Source of the DNA: Novosphingobium sp. ST904
GTDB taxonomy: Bacteria > Pseudomonadota > Alphaproteobacteria > Sphingomonadales > Sphingomonadaceae
NCBI RefSeq assembly: GCF_001298105.1
Contig: NZ_LGJH01000142.1
Span: forward strand, 23,803 to 87,802
Direction: 5' to 3'
Length of the DNA: 64,000 nt
Below are positions 17,448 to 25,851 of this stretch, one piece after another. Every line of letters begins with the position of its first letter. The first letter of the stretch is position 1. The position numbers and the translations under genes are program-made. Under the pieces are notes generated by a model. That model made no database searches. It saw nothing but the letters and a program-made list of their open reading frames with translations, and had not been told where the DNA came from.

Positions 17448-18656
17448 TCAGCGCTCGAAGATCGCCGCGAGCCCCTGCCCGCCGCCGATGCACATCGTCT
17501 CGAGCCCATAACGAACATCGCGGCGGCGCATCTCGTTGAGCATCGTCGCAGCGATGCGCACGCCCGTCACACCGATCGGATGACCGAGCGAAATGCCGGA
17601 GCCATTGACGTTCAGAATGTCGAGCCGGCTGTCGCCTTCGCTCCAGCCCCACTCCTTGAGGACGGCGAGAACCTGGGGCGCGAAGGCCTCGTTGAGTTCG
17701 ATCAGTCCGACGTCGCGCCAGTCGAGCCCCGTCCGGGCGAACAGCCTTTCGACCGCGGGAACCGGACCGATCCCCATCCGCGATGGATCGCAGCCTGCGG
17801 CCGCCCAGCCCACGAACCAACCCGACGGTTGCAACCCCAGCTCGGCGAGCCGGTCTTCTGCCACCAAGAGGCATGCGGCTGCGCCGTCATTCTGCTGGCT
17901 CGCGTTGCCCACAGTGACAACGCCGCCTTCGAGCGGGCGGAGTGCCGCGAGGCTCTCGATCGAGGCGTCGGCGCGATATCCCTCATCATGGTCGAAGACG
18001 ATTGGGTCGCCACGCTTTTGCGTAATCGATATCGGGATGACTTCATCGTCGAACCGCCCCTCGCGCCATGCCGCCGCGGCGCGCTGGTGCGACCGCACGG
18101 CATAGGCGTCAGACTGCTCGCGCGTAATTCCGAAATCGCGCGCCACATTCTCAGCGGTTTCGATCATTCCCGAGATGACGCCATAGCGCTCGATCGGCTG
18201 CGACATGAGCCGAGCCCGCGTCAAACGGTCGTGCATTTCGATGCTGCCGAACCGCGCGCCCTTGCGAACAGCCGTGGAATAATATTCGACGTTCGACATG
18301 CTTTCCGCGCCGCCCGCGACCACCACGTCCGCCGCGCCCGTCTGCACCATCATTGCGGCCTCGATGATCGCCTGCAGTCCCGAACCGCATCGGCGGTCGA
18401 GCTGGAAGCCCGGCACCGTTTGAGGGAAACCCGCCGCGAGCCAGGACCAGCGCCCGATGCTCGGCGCTTCCCCGCTCGCATAGCCCTGCCCGAAAACGAC
18501 ATCGTCGACCCGTTCGGGGTCGACGCCGCTGCGCTCGACAAGGGCCCTGAGGATCAAAGCTCCAAGCTCACCGGCGGTCAACGCCGACAGCCCGCCGCCG
18601 AATTTACCGACAGCTGTCCGGACGGGACACACGATCGCGACGCGACGCAATTTCAA
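17448..18656 (-). CDS. pcaF: Thiolase, probable beta-ketoadipyl-CoA thiolase
   Basis: 402 aa, the normal length of a biosynthetic/degradative type I thiolase. Nucleophile Cys90 lies in LDRRCGSGLQA; the C-terminal catalytic His is in NGSGISLGHPIG and the second Cys in MCIGGGQG. In this locus, with 3-oxoadipate CoA-transferase, hydroxyquinol dioxygenase and maleylacetate reductase genes nearby, it most likely cleaves beta-ketoadipyl-CoA with CoA into succinyl-CoA and acetyl-CoA. It lies 26 bp downstream of the IclR gene in the same direction. An acetoacetyl-CoA thiolase role cannot be excluded by sequence alone. Confidence 0.85.
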   Translation of the reverse strand: MKLRRVAIVCPVRTAVGKFGGGLSALTAGELGALILRALVERSGVDPERVDDVVFGQGYASGEAPSIGRWSWLAAGFPQTVPGFQLDRRCGSGLQAIIEAAMMVQTGAADVVVAGGAESMSNVEYYSTAVRKGARFGSIEMHDRLTRARLMSQPIERYGVISGMIETAENVARDFGITREQSDAYAVRSHQRAAAAWREGRFDDEVIPISITQKRGDPIVFDHDEGYRADASIESLAALRPLEGGVVTVGNASQQNDGAAACLLVAEDRLAELGLQPSGWFVGWAAAGCDPSRMGIGPVPAVERLFARTGLDWRDVGLIELNEAFAPQVLAVLKEWGWSEGDSRLDILNVNGSGISLGHPIGVTGVRIAATMLNEMRRRDVRYGLETMCIGGGQGLAAIFER

Positions 18657-18682
18657 AGCACTTCTCCTGATTTCGATAAGGA

Positions 18683-19465
18683 CTAAATCGCCCGTTCGAG
18701 CTGCGCTGCAGCCGCTCGCAATTCGGGCAGGTAGTTTTGAACGAGATGGTCGCGGCTATGGGCAGCCGAGAATGTCGCGACATTCAGCGCGGCGACCACA
18801 GCACCGGTTCGGCTTCGAACCGGAACCGCGAGCGAACGGAGGCCAGGCTCGAGCTCGGCCTCAACAAGGCTCCAGCGCTGTTCGCCGACCGCACCGATTT
18901 CATCGCGCAAGGCGGACGCATCGACGATCGTCCGGTCCGTACGGCGTTCGAGCACCGCCTGCTCAAGCCACGTCTCGCGCTCCACGGCGTCCGCTGCCGC
19001 GAGCAAAACGCGGCCCATCGAGGTACAGTGGCTGGGAAGCGTGCTGCCGACCATCAGCGGCGCCGCGATGATCTGGTTCCGCTCGGCACGCGCAATATAG
19101 ATGATCTGCCCAAGGTCGGACGGGTCGAGCGTTGCGATGGATATGGTTTCCTCGAGCCGGTCGCGCAAAGCGTTGGCGATGGCCTGGCTCGCGCTGGCCA
19201 GCGGCGAGGAGGAAAGATAGCCCGACGCGAGCGGCAGAAACCTGGGGGTCAGCGCATAGCGGCCGTTTTCTTCGCTCACATAGCCGAGGCACTGCAGCGT
19301 ATGGAGACAGCGGCTGGCACTCGGGCGGTTCAGGCCGCTGAGCCGCGCCGCTTCGGCGGCGGAAAGCGACGCGTGCCGCTCGAAGGCGCGCAGTACGTCA
19401 AGGCCGCGGGCAAGCGACTGCATATAATTGGGATCGGCAATTCGCGTGTCGTCGCTCACGGGCAT
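18683..19465 (-). CDS. IclR-family regulator of the 3-oxoadipate genes
   Basis: 260 aa. The N-terminal winged helix (residues 14-75) contains SLARGLDVLRAFERH and AARLSGLNRPSASRCLHTL; the C-terminal GAF-like effector domain carries SMGRVLLA and SLAVPVRSRTG. The closest recognisable type is PcaR/PcaU/CatR-like IclR activators of the beta-ketoadipate pathway. It is divergent from the CoA-transferase genes and upstream of the thiolase gene. The shared 64-bp spacer holds a palindrome and a direct repeat of GTACGATWATC, a probable binding site. The effector could be beta-ketoadipate, by analogy. Confidence 0.88.
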   Translation of the reverse strand: MPVSDDTRIADPNYMQSLARGLDVLRAFERHASLSAAEAARLSGLNRPSASRCLHTLQCLGYVSEENGRYALTPRFLPLASGYLSSSPLASASQAIANALRDRLEETISIATLDPSDLGQIIYIARAERNQIIAAPLMVGSTLPSHCTSMGRVLLAAADAVERETWLEQAVLERRTDRTIVDASALRDEIGAVGEQRWSLVEAELEPGLRSLAVPVRSRTGAVVAALNVATFSAAHSRDHLVQNYLPELRAAAAQLERAI

Positions 19466-19480
19466 TGACCTTTATCAAAA

Positions 19481-19515
19481 GTACGATTATCAATAGATGA
19501 GTACGATAATCGTAC
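19481..19515. promoter_or_regulatory. Probable IclR operator (GTACGATWATC repeats)
   Basis: GTACGATTATC at 19481-19491 is repeated as GTACGATAATC at 19501-19511, exactly 20 bp apart (two helical turns). The second copy extends into the palindrome GTACGATAATCGTAC (19501-19515). It sits between the IclR gene and the CoA-transferase operon, about 15 bp before the CoA-transferase start. Confidence 0.7.
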
Positions 19516-19529
19516 ACATAGGAGCTTTT

Positions 19530-20249
19530 ATGACCGGGCGCAAGATATTTTCGGATGCCGATGCGGCGCTCGACGGCATCCTGTTCGACGGCATGACGAT
19601 CATGTCGGGCGGTTTTGGTCTGTCGGGAAACCCCGAGCATTTGATCGAGGGATTGCGCCGCAAGGGCACAAAAGATCTGACGATCATCTCGAACAATTGC
19701 GGCGCCGACGGATTCGGGCTTTGGACGCTCCTCAACAACGGCCAGATCAGCAAGATGATCTCCTCCTATATCGGTGAGAACAAGCTGTTCGCAGACCTCT
19801 ATCTCTCGGGTAAGCTCGAGCTCGAGCTTAATCCCCAAGGCACTTTGGCCGAGCGCATTCGCGCCGGCGGCGCAGGCATCCCCGCTTTTTATACGAAGAC
19901 GGGCGTCGGCACGGTGGTCGCCGACGGAAAGCCGGTCGAGGAGTTCGACGGGGCACTCTATGTTCGCGAGACGTGGCTCCGATCGGACATCTCGATCGTC
20001 AAGGCCTGGAAGGCCGACCCCGAAGGCAATCTCGTCTATCGAAAGACTGCCCGAAACTTCAATCCGAACATGGCGACGGCAGGGAAGATCACGATCGCGG
20101 AAGTCGAGGAAATCGTGCCTGCCGGCAGCTTCGATCCGGACCATGTTCACACCCCCGGCATCTATGTGGACCGGATTATCGAGGGGCCGTCGTACGAGAA
20201 GCGCATCGAGTTTCTGACGACACGCCCGCGCGAGGAGGAACAAGCCTGA
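19530..20249 (+). CDS. pcaI: 3-oxoadipate CoA-transferase subunit A
   Basis: 239 aa. ATG 19530 is chosen because AGGAG lies five bases upstream; an earlier ATG would place the operator inside the gene. SCOT/PcaI subunit-A features: MIMSGGFGLSGNPEHLI-like glycine-rich CoA loop (FDGMTIMSGGFGLSG), ISNNCGADGFGLW and VGTVVADGKPVEEFDG. It transfers CoA from succinyl-CoA to beta-ketoadipate (or another 3-oxoacid) together with subunit B, whose ATG overlaps this stop by one base (TGATG). Context with hydroxyquinol genes favours pcaI over the ketone-body enzyme scoA; sequence alone does not separate them. Confidence 0.85.
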   Translation: MTGRKIFSDADAALDGILFDGMTIMSGGFGLSGNPEHLIEGLRRKGTKDLTIISNNCGADGFGLWTLLNNGQISKMISSYIGENKLFADLYLSGKLELELNPQGTLAERIRAGGAGIPAFYTKTGVGTVVADGKPVEEFDGALYVRETWLRSDISIVKAWKADPEGNLVYRKTARNFNPNMATAGKITIAEVEEIVPAGSFDPDHVHTPGIYVDRIIEGPSYEKRIEFLTTRPREEEQA

Positions 20250-20887
20250 TGCCCTGGACACGCGAAGAGATGGCGGCCCGCGCCGCACTCGAACTGAAAG
20301 ACGGCTTTTATGTCAATCTCGGGATAGGAATCCCGACGCTCGTCGCCAATTTCGTGCCGTCCGATATCGAGGTTATCCTGCAGTCGGAAAATGGCATGCT
20401 CGGGATCGGGCCCTTCCCTTACGAGGGCGAAGCGGACCCCGACCTCATCAACGCCGGCAAACAGACGGTTACCGCACTGCCCTCCTCGAGCTTCTTCAGT
20501 TCGGCGGACAGCTTCGCGATGATCCGCGGTGGCCATATCGACTTGGCGATTCTGGGTGCCATGGAAGTCGCGGACAACGGCGATCTCGCGAACTGGACAG
20601 TGCCCGGCAAGATGATCAAGGGCATGGGCGGCGCGATGGACCTGGTCGCCGGGGTGAAGCGCGTCGTCGTGGTCATGAGCCATGCGGACAAGGCTGGGAA
20701 CCCGAAAATCGTCGAGCGTTGCAGCCTGCCGCTGACCGGGACCGCGGTCGTCGACGCGATCGTCTCGGACCTCGGCCGCTTTCTACTCGATCGCGATAAG
20801 GGCCGCCTGATTGTTCAGGAAATTGCCGACGGTATCGATCTTGAGACCGTCCGGTCGAGGACGGCGATCCCCGTCGTCAGCGTGTAA
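20249..20887 (+). CDS. pcaJ: 3-oxoadipate CoA-transferase subunit B
   Basis: 212 aa. Begins MPWTREEMAARAALELKDG, with NLGIGIPTLVANF, then LQSENGMLGIGPFP carrying the catalytic Glu (SENG) that forms the glutamyl-CoA thioester, and GGHIDLAILGAMEVADNGD. Heterodimer partner of subunit A; the coupled start (TGATG) favours equimolar synthesis. Product: beta-ketoadipyl-CoA, the substrate of the divergent thiolase gene at 17448. Transcription probably ends after 20887; GCGGCCG/CGGCCGC (20994-21012) is a weak candidate hairpin. Confidence 0.87.
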   Translation: MPWTREEMAARAALELKDGFYVNLGIGIPTLVANFVPSDIEVILQSENGMLGIGPFPYEGEADPDLINAGKQTVTALPSSSFFSSADSFAMIRGGHIDLAILGAMEVADNGDLANWTVPGKMIKGMGGAMDLVAGVKRVVVVMSHADKAGNPKIVERCSLPLTGTAVVDAIVSDLGRFLLDRDKGRLIVQEIADGIDLETVRSRTAIPVVSV

Positions 20888-21269
20888 GCCCCCCACAGCC
20901 CGCGGCCGAGCCGAGGCGCTCCTTCGGCTGCCTTTCCGCATCAGCCCGACGAGCATGCGCCAAGTGGCCAACCGGGCGTCTCGACATCGTATCGCGGCCG
21001 CATGACGGCCGCCCGCTCGCTTATTCGCCCCGGAGACGCAGGAGGGCGAGCGCTACGCTCCGATGCGGCGCGCCCCGCCTTCGCTTACCACCTCGGCCTT
21101 GCTGCTGGTGTTATCCCTAAATTCCCGGCAGCGAACGCTCGGCACCCCGGAAACAATGAAGTTTGTGCACGGCTCGGCATCCGCCACCATCACGCGGCCT
21201 CGCGAGAGACGAATTGTCCCATCACCGCGGGAAATTTGCACTGCGCGGAATTAGTTTATCCCGGTTGCA
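20888..21269. other. 382 bp convergent spacer, no gene seen
   Basis: Lies between the rightward CoA-transferase genes and the leftward FAD synthetase gene. A 7-bp GC hairpin (20994-21000 with 21006-21012) may contribute to termination. No coding frame is supported. Confidence 0.5.
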
Positions 21270-22130
21270 TCAATTCCAGGTCGGAACTTCGCCAAACCCC
21301 GGTCTGTCGGCGATCGGTACGCCATGCGCGGGGGCGAGCATGTCCACGCTCGCGTGCTTGGCCCGAACCTGAGTGAAACCATCGATATCGCTGAGATCGA
21401 TCGCTGCAACGCCGCGGACAAGCCGGACGAGCGCGAAGCCCTCGACAGGCGGCTCGCCGTCAAATTCGACCTGGACCCGGTAGCCGCCGGGACGCGGGCA
21501 TATCTGGTCGTGGAGCACGAGCGCCGGCACGAGGCGTCCAGCCTCCCAGCGATGCTCAAGCGGACCTTGGACGCGGAACGGCCTTCCCAACAGCGCGCTG
21601 GCGCCCTCGACGTCTCCCGCGAGCAGAAGCGCCCTGATGCGAGTAGATGACGCAATTTCGCCATCGCTGATCATGAGCTCGACCGGGCTAGCTTCAATTC
21701 CGAAACGAGAACCGGCCTGTCCCAGGACCGAGACGTCGCCGCTGCGTCTCTTGCCGAAGCAGAAGTCCGCGCCGGTAACGACGCAGCTGATGCCAAGCTT
21801 GTCGCCGAGCCACTGCTCGACAAACGCGTCCGCCGGGAGTGCGGCGATCGCAGCGTCAAACGGGATTGCCACCGTGTCGTCGGCGCCGAACTCCCGGAAA
21901 AGCCGGTGCCGCTGGACAAGGCTCGAAAGGAGAAACGGCTCTGCCGCCGGATTGAAGTAGCGCACAGGATGCGGATCGAAGGTTGCCACCAGCAAGAGCC
22001 GACCCTCGCGGCGCGCAAGGGTCGACGCGTGGCTCACGACAGCCTGGTGGCCGACGTGAAAACCGTCGAAATTCCCAAGCGCCAAGACGGCGCCGCGCAT
22101 CGATGGTGCGAGCGGGAATTGCGTCAGCAT
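21270..22130 (-). CDS. FAD synthetase (RibF-like, riboflavin-kinase motif absent)
   Basis: 286 aa. The nucleotidyltransferase half is intact: LALGNFDGFHVGHQ (HxGH-type site), VATFDPHPVRYF, GADFCFGKRRSG and the ISSTRIR-equivalent IASSTRIRALL. The C-terminal half should carry the riboflavin kinase signature GRxLGFPTAN, but instead reads LLGRPFRVQGPLEHRW then GRLVPALVLHDQ, with no PTAN. It therefore probably only adenylylates FMN to FAD. It starts one base after the hydroxyquinol dioxygenase stop (TGACATG), last in the catabolic operon, where extra FAD would serve the FADH2-dependent monooxygenase. Normal RibF proteins are bifunctional and about 310 aa. Confidence 0.85.
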   Translation of the reverse strand: MLTQFPLAPSMRGAVLALGNFDGFHVGHQAVVSHASTLARREGRLLLVATFDPHPVRYFNPAAEPFLLSSLVQRHRLFREFGADDTVAIPFDAAIAALPADAFVEQWLGDKLGISCVVTGADFCFGKRRSGDVSVLGQAGSRFGIEASPVELMISDGEIASSTRIRALLLAGDVEGASALLGRPFRVQGPLEHRWEAGRLVPALVLHDQICPRPGGYRVQVEFDGEPPVEGFALVRLVRGVAAIDLSDIDGFTQVRAKHASVDMLAPAHGVPIADRPGFGEVPTWN

Positions 22131-22131
22131 G

Positions 22132-23040
22132 TCAGTCCTTTGCCTTAACCGGACTCAAGCTGTTCGGCTTGGCTGCACTGTTGGTGGGCTTGAGCATGAA
22201 ATCGTAGACGAGCTTGCGCCATTCTTCGTCGACCTGGCTGCCGTCCGGCGCGATGCCCGGCTCCTCGTGCGTCAGATCGGCGATGAGCGATTCCTTCACC
22301 CCGAACACGGTGTCGGCGTCGAGATAGGGGCTTTCGGACGAGAAGATATGGGTGGTCAGGCCTTCGAAGCCTTCCTTAGCGATCATGAAGTGAACATGCG
22401 CGGGACGATAGGGGTGCCGTTTCGTCGCCGCGAGCATCTCGCCCACCGGGCCGTCGTCCGGGATGGGATAGTCCGACGGAACGACGGACCAGAAGCTGAA
22501 GCGCCCTTCCTTGTCGGTCCGGAACCTCGCACGAAGCGCTGCATCGTCGCGGTCCGCCATTTGCACGTCGTAATAGCCATCGCCGTCGGACTGCCATACA
22601 TCGACAAGGGCATCGGCCAGCGGCTCACCGGTGGGGGCGATGACCCTGCCCATGACATAGAGCGGCTGGCCCTCCATACCATTGGTGATATTCGCGCCCG
22701 ATTTCATCTCCGGCGCATCGGCGACGAAGAAGGGCCCAAGTACGGTCGTCTCGGTCACGCCTTCGGGCATGCGGTGGTTGATCGAGTCGACGAGCATGCT
22801 GACGCCGAGGACATCCGACAGCAGAATATATTCCTGCCTCTTGTCGTCGCAGATTTGTCCCGTGCGGGTCAGATAATCGATCGCATAATCCCATTCCTCG
22901 ATCGTAGGTTCGACCTCCTTTACATAGGCGTGCAGGTGCCGGGTGAGGCTCGACAAGAGTTGCTGAAGCCGTGGGTCGGGGGTCGACTGAAAGCTTTTTA
23001 CGACCGCTTCGGTGATCGTGTGTTCGTCGAAATCTCGCAT
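22132..23040 (-). CDS. Hydroxyquinol 1,2-dioxygenase (intradiol)
   Basis: 302 aa. An N-terminal helical linker domain (residues 1-105) precedes the beta-sandwich. Predicted Fe(III) ligands are Tyr157 (in GDGYYDVQ), Tyr191 (in SDYPIPDDGPVG), His215 and His217 (in YRPAHVHF). LVDVWQSDGDG and TTVLGPFFVADAP are typical of the hydroxyquinol/chlorocatechol branch. The enzyme cleaves 1,2,4-trihydroxybenzene between the hydroxyls to maleylacetate. The next gene upstream in the operon encodes the enzyme for that product. A catechol dioxygenase would be paired with cycloisomerase genes, which are absent here. Confidence 0.92.
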   Translation of the reverse strand: MRDFDEHTITEAVVKSFQSTPDPRLQQLLSSLTRHLHAYVKEVEPTIEEWDYAIDYLTRTGQICDDKRQEYILLSDVLGVSMLVDSINHRMPEGVTETTVLGPFFVADAPEMKSGANITNGMEGQPLYVMGRVIAPTGEPLADALVDVWQSDGDGYYDVQMADRDDAALRARFRTDKEGRFSFWSVVPSDYPIPDDGPVGEMLAATKRHPYRPAHVHFMIAKEGFEGLTTHIFSSESPYLDADTVFGVKESLIADLTHEEPGIAPDGSQVDEEWRKLVYDFMLKPTNSAAKPNSLSPVKAKD

Positions 23041-23050
23041 CTTTCAATCC

Positions 23051-24114
23051 TTATTCACTGAGGGGCCGGTTGCCCGCGAAGGCGCGGGAGAGCAGTTTTT
23101 CAATTCCTGCCGAGGTGATTTCGCGGGGGTTGCGGTAGGCATTCTCGGTCGCAAGCCGCGCAGCCTCGGCGATGCCATCGAAGGGCATGCCGAGGGCCTC
23201 GAGCGACTGCGGGGCCCCCAGTTTTCGCTGAAGGTCGAACAGCCCTTGCGGAGCGTCGGCTACGCTGGCTGCGGCCGCGATGCGGCGCATGGCGTCCGGC
23301 ACCGCCGACGAATTATAGGCGAGAGTATGCGGCAGCAGGACGGTGTGCATCTCCGCGTGCGGGAGGTCGAACGCTCCTCCGAGCGTGTGGCAAAGTTTAT
23401 GATGCAGACCCATGTCGGTCGCACCGAGACACATGCCGCACGCCCAAGCGCCGTAGAGCGCGTCCGATCGCGCCGAAGCATCGACCGGCTGCCTCCGTAG
23501 AAGAGGCAGCGCGCGGCACATTGCTGTAATTCCCTGTTCGGCGAGGCCGTCGATCAGGGGATTGCCATTGGGTGCATACAGAGCTTCCGCGGCATGGGCG
23601 ATCGCATTGAATCCGGATGTGATCGACAGTTCGACGGGGAGGGTCAGCGTGAGGTCGATGTCGTAGAGAACGATCTCCGGCAATATTCGGGGAGAACGTT
23701 GCGTCGTTTTTCGTCCCTCGACGGTCTCGCCGAGGATCGGGGTCGCCTCGGATCCGGCGTAGGTCGTGGGTATCACGATTTGCGGCAGGTCGGTCCTAAG
23801 AGCAATCGCCTTGCCGAGCCCGGTCGTCGATCCGCCTCCGATCGCGACGAGACAGTCGGCCTCGATCGCGTCGCATAGGCAACCGCGCGGTCCGACACTT
23901 CGACGGGCGTATGCATCGCCGCGTGCGCGAAGGTTCCCGCGGTGCGGTGCGGTACCTGAGCCTGGAGGGCGAGAGCCGTCTCGGCCTGGCCGGCCGTGGA
24001 GAGGATGAGCGCGCGCGTCCAGCCATTTTCTTCGAGGATTTCGCCGAGCCGTCCAAGGGTCCCCGATCCGAAGATGTAGCGAGCGGGGTGCATCATATAA
24101 TCAAAGGGACGCAT
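23051..24114 (-). CDS. Maleylacetate reductase, interrupted by a 1-nt frameshift
   Basis: Start ATG 24114 (MRPFDYMMHPARYIFGSG) with GAGGAGG upstream. An iron-containing/group III alcohol dehydrogenase fold: NAD loop in LVAIGGGSTTGLGKAIAL, then IVIPTTYAGSEATPI, metal-site region FNAIAHAAEALYAP and MGLHHKLCHTLGG. The frame breaks at about 23868-23875 (AVAYA, then DAIEADCLVAIGG in the next frame). Restored length is about 354 aa, the family norm. It reduces maleylacetate to 3-oxoadipate with NAD(P)H, the step between hydroxyquinol dioxygenase and the CoA-transferase. It ends 10 bp before the dioxygenase gene. Confidence 0.9.
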
Positions 24115-24215
24115 GGCGGCCTCCTCACTTCGCTGCTGCGAGAAAACAGAAGAAAGAAGACCCGGACCGAAGGCGCGCAAGGAAATCGGTCCGGGTCAGG
24201 CGGGAGAGCCTGGTC

Positions 24216-24254
24216 GGCGAGGCCCCGGGGGCGTCACGCCCCCGGGGCCTCGCC
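24216..24254 (-). terminator. 18-bp perfect GC hairpin between monooxygenase and maleylacetate reductase genes
   Basis: 24216-24233 and 24237-24254 are perfect reverse complements with a 3-base TCA loop, touching the monooxygenase stop codon (24255). It lies inside an apparent operon. It may cause partial termination so that the oxygenase mRNA is more abundant than the downstream mRNA, or stabilise the 3' end of a processed transcript. Confidence 0.7.
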
Positions 24255-25850
24255 TTACTCCGCCGCTTCGGTTTCCCGGTCTTCGCCGATATAACCGTCG
24301 CGCACGTCTTGAGCTCGGGCATAGTCCGGCTGGAACCGGACGCTCGCATAATGCGATGCCTGTTCGGCCTCTTTGGCGCGCTTGCCCAGGTCGGCGGTGT
24401 CGCCGAAGCCGAGGACTTCGCGGGCAAGTTCAGTGAGCGGGCCGTCGACCTGATATTCGGTCCGCTGAACGGTGAGCATGTTCACAAGATACAACGGGGT
24501 TCCGTTGAACTTTTCGAACATCTCGTGGCGGGTGCCCCACTGAGTCAGGAAGCGCTCGCTGATTTGACGGAAGATCTTGATGCGATCATGGGCGCTGATC
24601 TCGGAGCCGCGCAGTGCCTCGGCGAGCTTCGGACCGATATAAGGATCGTCCAGTTCGCGCTTGGTGGGCTGGATCACCGCGCCGCGACCGCAGAAGTCGA
24701 TCAGCGTGTTCACCATCTTGTGCTGGTTTTCGAGATAATGGGCACGACCGAAGTCGATGTAGATGTTGTTCGGCTTGAATAGCCCGCCCGGGGTTGCGAA
24801 GCCCGTTTCCTCAGCTGCGATCATGAAGGCGCGGCAGGTCTCGCGGAAGCGGATGAGTTCGGCAAGCTGCGTCTGGACGATCGGGTTGGTGCTGGTGCCG
24901 AGCGCCTGCGTGAGCAGAAGCCCGAGACCGACCATCAGTTCGGCGTGGACGCAGTGGCGGATCTGGGTTTCGAGATGCACCCAGTCGAACTGGCGCTGAG
25001 GATACCATTTTGCATGATCGGGATTGCCGACATGCTGGACCTGGCCCCAGGGAATGAACACATCGTCGAAATAGGCCATCGCATCGAGTTCGTCGCCGAT
25101 CGTGGCGAGCGGCCGGTCATAAGGATCGGCGTCGGGCTCAGCATTGGACTTGCGCGCGACGACGGTCACGCCGGGAGTGGCGATCGGAACGAGCGCGTAG
25201 ATCGTCTGATCGGGCGTCTGCCCAGGGCGCCACAGATTGCCGACCAGAATATGGTTCGCGAAGGGGACGGCGGTACCGATTGCCTTCCATCCGCGTACAA
25301 CGATACCGTCTTCGCGTTCTTCTGTGATGCTGAGCATCGGCGTTTCCGCCATCGCGTCGGTGCGTCCGCGGTCATATTGCACGTCGAGGAACATGGGGGT
25401 GATCGCCCAGTCGTTCGTCGTCACTTCTTCCCACTGCCGCTGGATGTTGCCCGACAGGTCGCGCTCGCCGTTTTTGAAGCGTGAATTCTTCGCCCAGGGT
25501 TCCTGGTCGTCGACCTGGGTGATCATCACCACGTTCATGCCGGCAGGCGGACGCGTGAAGATGCCGCCTTTGAAGTGCCGACACAGGAATTCGGTATATT
25601 TCCGGCGCTTGATCACGTCTTCTTTCGACTTCGGGATGAACCAGTGCATGGACTGGCGGTTGCCCTTGTCGTCGATGAACGTGCAGATCTCTTCATTCTC
25701 GGGCTTGAGGTGAAGGTCATAATATTCTGCGATGGCGTTCGCGTAACCCTTGGTCATCGGGTGCGTCGTGACGTCCTCGATGATCTCGCCGCCGACATAG
25801 ACCTTTCGTCCGTCCCGGAGAGATTCCAGATATTGTTTGCCAGTTCTCAT
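24255..25850 (-). CDS. FADH2-dependent phenol/resorcinol monooxygenase, HpaB family
   Basis: 531 aa from ATG 25850 (MRTGKQYLESLRDGRKVYV). The sequence has the 4-hydroxyphenylacetate 3-hydroxylase/chlorophenol 4-monooxygenase architecture: N-terminal DVTTHPMTKGYANAIAEYY, FTRPPAGMNVVMITQVD, middle domain DDVFIPWGQVQHVG, and C-terminal helical domain VGLGLLLTQALG with FGRAHYLENQHK. These enzymes take FADH2 from a separate reductase and hydroxylate the phenol ortho or para. With a flavin reductase, hydroxyquinol dioxygenase and maleylacetate reductase in one operon, it most likely forms hydroxyquinol from resorcinol or a substituted phenol, as GraD or TftD do. Confidence 0.92.
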   Translation of the reverse strand: MRTGKQYLESLRDGRKVYVGGEIIEDVTTHPMTKGYANAIAEYYDLHLKPENEEICTFIDDKGNRQSMHWFIPKSKEDVIKRRKYTEFLCRHFKGGIFTRPPAGMNVVMITQVDDQEPWAKNSRFKNGERDLSGNIQRQWEEVTTNDWAITPMFLDVQYDRGRTDAMAETPMLSITEEREDGIVVRGWKAIGTAVPFANHILVGNLWRPGQTPDQTIYALVPIATPGVTVVARKSNAEPDADPYDRPLATIGDELDAMAYFDDVFIPWGQVQHVGNPDHAKWYPQRQFDWVHLETQIRHCVHAELMVGLGLLLTQALGTSTNPIVQTQLAELIRFRETCRAFMIAAEETGFATPGGLFKPNNIYIDFGRAHYLENQHKMVNTLIDFCGRGAVIQPTKRELDDPYIGPKLAEALRGSEISAHDRIKIFRQISERFLTQWGTRHEMFEKFNGTPLYLVNMLTVQRTEYQVDGPLTELAREVLGFGDTADLGKRAKEAEQASHYASVRFQPDYARAQDVRDGYIGEDRETEAAE

Positions 25851-25851
25851 T

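Noticed and set aside
17376..18686. Rightward 436-codon open frame
   Set aside because: Antisense to the thiolase gene, which has all catalytic residues.
17448..20887. Ketone-body (acetoacetate) utilisation instead of the beta-ketoadipate branch
   Set aside because: CoA-transferase and thiolase sequences alone would allow it, but the adjacent hydroxyquinol dioxygenase and maleylacetate reductase genes make 3-oxoadipate the more likely substrate. It is kept as an alternative in the gene entries.
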